Source: Ophioderma brevispina (lineage: Eukaryota > Echinodermata > Ophiuroidea > Amphilepidida > Ophiodermatidae). Taken from it: DNA of 64,000 nt. The first letter of the stretch is position 1. The number at the start of each line of letters is the position of its first letter. Location of the stretch: positions 1-64,000 of the forward strand of contig JAMKCH010005450.1 of NCBI GenBank assembly GCA_023653785.1, written 5' to 3'. A model generated the notes under the pieces. That model did not search any database. It was not told the DNA's origin and saw only the letters and a list, made by a program, of their open reading frames with translations. Below are positions 59,120 through 64,000 of this stretch, piece after piece. Both the position numbers and the translations under genes were made by a program.

Positions 59120-60049
59120 GGAGCTTTTACAATCAACGAGCTAAGTTCTTGGGTAACTCAAATCATCTATGGACCTTGAGTCAAAAGTCTAGTATGAATA
59201 ATAATTATGGTAGAGATGTGTCAAAAATACCCCCACCCTTTTAGGACCCATCTAATGTTTTCCTCAAATTTAAGGCTACCACTGTGACATACCTCCAACA
59301 AAATTAAATAAAATCCACTATACTTTTGTACTTTGGGGTAAGATTTCCGGTTTTTATGGCACGTCCTCACGAAGATAAGAATATAAAGGATATCCTGAGG
59401 TTTATGTTATTTATCGTCTACAATTCTTCATCATTAAAGGGTATATCTGCAGGTGGAAGACTGCATGAAATTAACACAGTAATGCATGTTCATATGATGA
59501 AATATTAAAAGAGATAAAAAGGTCAGATTTTATTTTTTGTAGAAAATGATCTTACGTTAATAAAAACAAATTCTCAGATTTAACCAACTGGTGTTAATTA
59601 CTTTGATATCGAAATGTGTCTTGTTGGTACTGGTAACAAAAGGAGGCAGGGGGTAGGACACGATATGTTCGATTTGGGCAATGGGTATTTCCATGCCTAA
59701 GAAAAATGATGCTCCGTGGACAAGTCTGTTATGCTAACTTATTGTTCAGTGGACCATATCTTGAGAACCACTCAACTCAACCAAAAATAATATAATGATT
59801 TTTTTTCAGGCAAGATGCTCAATTACCCATTCTTTATGATAAAATAAAATCCACATATATCAAATTTAACAAAAGTGGAAAAATATCACTTTCATTTTGG
59901 GTAAAAACACATGATGTAGTTTTTCCTCCTTATTCAGATGGTGACCTGAAATCATTTTGGCCCGATAAGCTTGACGACATGATATGTTTCAACCTGATAC
60001 ATGACACGAGATCTTGTGTGTAATTGAAGAGACAATTGCAATTTGAAGA
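59120..60049. other. No gene recognised
   Basis: Weakly alignable part of segmental copy 2. Short frames only. Confidence 0.45.
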
Positions 60050-61136
60050 GACGTTATTATAACAACAATAATTATAATGATAATTGAAAATAATTGTAAT
60101 AAAAATAATAAAATGATAATAATACCACTAATAATAAAGTCATCTTCCTTATTTCTTTATCTCGTTTTATAACATACATCAATTGATTTGCAGTTCTTTA
60201 TCTGCTTATATTTTTTTCATATGTCATTTCCCCTCATGGTTTACACCCCCCAAAACACACACACACACAGTGTGGTTATGGAAATTATTTCTCAAATATT
60301 TCCACCTAAAACAATACAATGATTTTGCTATTAAAATCGTTCTTCCTGCTAAAATTGCGGACTGGTTGCGTGTTACAAATTTAAACTCTACCATATACAA
60401 ATTTGTGATTCTTCTTTCAGGTTGCCTTTTTATACTAAACAAATATTTAAATGTTCATCGGATTCAATATTTTGTTAGTTAATGCTTTCAGTAGAAATTA
60501 TGTAATTAAAACTGCTTTAACCCGAGGCACACTGTTGTACCCCTGTAAAGTACGACTACACAATGTGCAAACATCCCTGTCACGATATTTACGAGAGCAG
60601 ATAAGAAAAAATATCATTGTAACCATTCAAAATTTGGGACTGCTAAACAAACACAAAATTTATACGTGCTCATTATCAAGATTATTCTCTCGTTCAAAGC
60701 GGAAATTTGATTTTATTAATTTATGATTTTATTAGTGAAATTCTAGAACAAAATAAAGTTAAGGTAGTGCTGGACTATTGAAAATTTAATTTAAATGATA
60801 TCTTATTGCAACACCCAACGGGTGTAATCTCTTCTGCATATAGTATTGGTTATTTGAAATAAAATCTTTTCTCGCATTATAGCATCAAATCTATTTATAA
60901 CCACAAGTGATCAGAATTTTCACTTTTGGTAAGGCCCTTTTCCTAGACGTGTGAGATTTTTTTATATTCTTACTAAACGCCATTTGATCTTTTCTTTTCA
61001 TTTGTTTTGGAATTTTAAAAATCTCTAATGGGTGGTTTTACCGTTGAGGATTTTAGTAGCAATCGATATAAGTGATTGAGGGAAATACGATTAAAAGTTT
61101 TCTGCTAAATACGAACATGTTATTTGTGATAATTCG

Positions 61137-61280
61137 GTAGACGTTTCATAATTTATAGAAGTCCCAAGCATGCAAAACTGGGTATTGCTATTGATTCCGT
61201 CAAGTGCTATTGCACAAAATCATACAGCGCATGACGGAATCAATTGTAATTCCTCTTGGGACTTCCATGAAACGTTTACC
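61137..61280. mobile_element. GGTAGACG-type MITE, copy 3, with exact 8 bp target duplication
   Basis: GATAATTC lies directly on both sides (61129-61136 and 61281-61288). The ends are GGTAGACGTTTCATAATT and, reverse complemented, GGTAAACGTTTCATGGAA. An inner inverted pair TTGATTCCGTCA and TGACGGAATCAA makes the element almost fully palindromic. A related sequence at 56945-56980 (TTTGGTAATTCTTTAAA) lacks the element, giving an empty site. Confidence 0.85.
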
Positions 61281-61381
61281 GATAATTCTTTAAAATGCAA
61301 CCTGCAATATTTTTAACACTTTTAAGTGCACGGGGGGGGGGGGTCCATAGTATCCAACATTTGATTTTTTTGCGATTTCTC

Positions 61382-61516
<135 letters not shown>

Positions 61517-61996
61517 AAAGTAATTAAATCTTGGGATTTATTTGCTTAGATATATACCTTAGGAGGCAATTAATTAATAATTAATAATACTTAAATCAAA
61601 TAACCTTTTATAATGCTGAATAGCATCAATTTTTAATTTGTATGACCATGCTCTTAACTGTGTAAGTCTATGGAAAGACCAAGGTGAATTTGAAGTTTCT
61701 AAGAAAAATACAAGATGGTATAAATTTGGCTATATTTTGCAATAATTATTTTAATTGGTTATTCTAGAGTAGATCTAAGGAATTATTTTGGTTCAAAACC
61801 TTATATTGTCAAACTCACATGGGAAAGTGGTTATCTGGGTTGGGTGCCTAGGACCCCCCCCCCCTTGGGCACTAACGGAAGTTTTTTTAGCTTGGGCACT
61901 TAAGTGTTAAATAATTCTAAACGCCATGTTGCGATTAGGGGATGTGTATGTGCTTAAGTTACATTACTTGTAGTCACGATCAAAGGCATGAGTTAA

Positions 61997-62729
61997 GGGG
62001 GAATCCTAGTCTCAAAGGTGGATTTTTTTCAGAATTGAGATTTTGACAAAAAACTGTTCCTCTAAGCCTCAGCTCCAAATTGCTTTTTGTTTCATCTCAA
62101 TAGGATGAATACTTTTTGAGTTATCGCAAATTACATTTGTGTAATTACATTTGCGTGACTTACATTCTCAAACTTTAGTTGCGTTTTTCTCCATATTTGT
62201 TTTTTCACATTTTTCACCACGGGAACAGTCATATCTCAAGAACCATAGGGGGTAGGCACTTCATTTTTTCACTGTTTTTTCTCTATCTTTAGGAGCACAC
62301 AATGAACCAAAATTATTAAATTCAACCCTTGGGAACATGTTCATTTGATCTTTTGACCAAAACCATAATTATGGTTTCTGCTGCTTTAGATGTAACCAGG
62401 CCTTTATACTGCTTACTATGCTACTATGTAGTATCTTTTGGTTCATTGACTAGCTTTAAATCTCAGCTCCAAATTGCTTTTTGTTTCATTTCAATAGGAT
62501 AAATACTTTTTGAGATATTACTGTTCCCGTATTGACACTTGGCAAATTTTACAATCCAAGTTGGCGGCCGTTACCGTGGCAACGGGTCACATGTTCCGAC
62601 ATTTCGCATGTTAATTTTATGCAACAAGGATTAGGGTATGCATACAAACATTAACACTTGAGATACTACTTCTGATTAGTGAGAAAAAACATTTTTTTTG
62701 AAATGTGTGGTTCGGACTAGGATTCCCCC
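61997..62729. mobile_element. TTAA-type non-autonomous DNA transposon, 733 bp
   Basis: TTAA at 61993-61996 and 62730-62733. Terminal inverted repeats GGGGGAATCCTAGTC are perfect over 15 bases. The second tandem unit has the empty site (CATGAGTATGCTTTAC near 63541-63556), as does the related block near 57065. Inside, a segment with CAGCTCCAAATTGCTTTTTG and CTTTTTGAG-TAT occurs twice (about 62069-62122 and 62464-62518). No transposase frame. Confidence 0.88.
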
Positions 62730-63114
62730 TTAATGCTTACATAATATATTGTATTCGTATTATATTACATGTAGTATATCAATAGATATAGCACTACATT
62801 ATTTTTCTCATCCTTTAAACATTTTGAGGGATATCGTTTTTACACGTTATTAAGTTTGCACAAGTAAATGCATGCCGATAAGAAAACGTGTTAAAGTTAC
62901 CAGTGGCCTAATTTTTGCATTTATTTGTGCTAATTAAGTATTATTATTTGGCAACTAAATTAAGTATTATTATTTGGCAACTAATTTGGCCTATGACAGC
63001 GATTTCTCTATGGAAAAGAAGAAAATATACATGGAATGATCTGTTTATTTTTTATCCCGCGCATCAGTTACTTTCATTTACCTTTTTCTTTTTATCTACC
63101 ATATCATTTTACGC

Positions 63115-63170
63115 ATTATATATATTTATATATAATAATAATAATATTATAATTATAATTATATAATTAA
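63115..63170 (+). repeat. Low-complexity TA/TAA tract
   Basis: AT-only sequence of TATA and AATAAT words, equivalent to 57715-57755 in the related block. Confidence 0.9.
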
Positions 63171-64000
63171 AAATTTGAAACAAAATACTTCTAACTTTTT
63201 TTTTTTTTTTTTTTTGGAAAGACCAAGGTGAATTTGAAGTTTCTAAGAAAAATACAAGATGGTATAAATTTGGCTATATTTTGCAATAATTATTTTAATT
63301 GGTTATTCTAGAGTAGATCTAAGGAATTATTTTGGTTCAAATCCTTATATTGTCAAACTCACATGGGAAAGTGGTTATCTGGGTTGGGTGCCTAGGACCC
63401 CTCCCCCCCCCCCCCCTTGGGCACTAACGGAAGTTTTTTTTTTAGCATTGGGCAGCTTAAGTGTGTAAATATTCTAAAGCCATGTTGCGATTAGGGTATG
63501 TGTATGTGCTAAGTACATTACTTGTAGTCACGAATCAAAGGCATGAGTATGCTTTACATCATATATTGTATTCGTAATTATATTACCTTTAGTCTATCAC
63601 TAGATTTGCACACTACATTCATTTTATTTCTCATCCTTAAAAACAGTTTTAGGGATAATCGTTTTTACACGTCATTAAGTTTGCACAAGTAAATGCATGT
63701 CTTCAAATAGTCATATCTGTTTTGCCTTTGCGATGCCGATAAGAAAACTTGGTTAAAAGTTACCATGGCCTAATTTTTGCATTTATTTGTGCTAATTAAG
63801 TCATTATTATTTGGCAACTAAATTAAGTATCATTATTTGGCACTAAGTTGGCCTATGACAGCGATTTCTCTATGGAAAAGAAGAAATACATGGAATGATC
63901 TGTTTATTTTTTATCCCGCGCATCATAACTTTCATTTACCTTTTTCTTTTTATCTACCATAATCATTTTAACTTCATTATATATAATTTAATATATATAA

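Larger units (their letters stand above)
55235..61053 (+). repeat. Large segmental duplication, copy 2
   Basis: Second copy of 38766-44040. It is longer because it privately holds an expanded GAT microsatellite, a foldback MITE (56365-56594) and a tandem repeat block (56880-57760). The block 58590-58935 is nearly identical to 40430-40770, which suggests either recent duplication or constraint at that spot. The minus-strand 121-codon frame 58603-58968 is not open in copy 1. Confidence 0.85.
61669..64000 (+). repeat. Tandem duplication, period ~1.55 kb (second unit runs off the window)
   Basis: Unit 1 starts at 61669 and unit 2 at about 63214. Both begin with GGAAAGACCAAGGTGAATTT and stay nearly identical through GGTTGGGTGCCTAGGACC, the C run, CACTAACGGAAG, TGTTGCGATTAGGG and ACTTGTAGTCACGA. 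Unit 1 contains the 733 bp TTAA element that unit 2 lacks. Unit 2 begins directly after a T17 run (63199-63215). Confidence 0.9.

Overview
This 64 kb window looks like gene-poor, repeat-dominated DNA from an animal nuclear genome. It is AT-rich, with no operon-like coding and no open reading frame longer than 160 codons. I found no convincing host gene, exon series, rRNA or functional tRNA. What can be read is a dense mosaic of decayed transposable elements, tRNA-derived SINEs, inverted-repeat (MITE or foldback) elements, microsatellites and local duplications. The combination of jockey-like and CR1-like LINEs, a Penelope-like element, a DIRS-type retroelement, tRNA SINEs and many hAT-, mariner- and TTAA-type MITEs suggests a marine invertebrate. 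A deuterostome such as an echinoderm is plausible, but this is inference and nothing in the window proves the taxon.

Layout: 1-9 kb is mostly unique AT-rich DNA with several inverted-repeat elements (2.6, 3.2, 4.05-4.56, 5.2-5.6 and 7.95-8.85 kb). 9.4-15.85 kb is a retroelement graveyard: a jockey-like RT on the plus strand, a DIRS-type fragment on the plus strand, a Penelope-like RT on the minus strand, a tRNA-SINE, and a nearly complete but broken jockey-like LINE (endonuclease, RT and C-terminal region) on the minus strand. 16-23 kb holds a hAT-like MITE and two other MITE families. 22.9-24.3 kb is another LINE RT on the minus strand. 27.0-32.2 kb holds two diverged copies of a ~2.1 kb unit with a SINE between them and a hAT MITE inside one copy. 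32.5-36.7 kb is a CR1-like LINE whose 3' part was duplicated nearly in tandem, with a mariner-like MITE nested inside a TTAA-type element.

From 38.8 kb onward duplication dominates. 38.77-44.04 kb is collinear with 55.23-61.05 kb. Smaller tandem duplications lie at 44.4, 45.6, 48.5-51.3, 57.2 and 61.7-64 kb. Because many insertions sit in only one of two related copies, the window provides several natural empty sites that show exact insertion boundaries and target duplications.

The elements do not form a pathway. The autonomous-type elements are all inactivated by stops, frameshifts and deletions, and the short MITEs depend on transposases that are not encoded here. The most interesting items are a MITE family with 8 bp target duplications and a sequenced empty site (20.56, 53.02 and 61.14 kb), a repeat family carrying perfect nuclear-receptor half-site pairs (46.4 and 52.95 kb), the nested elements at 33-36 kb, and the 6 kb-scale segmental duplication.
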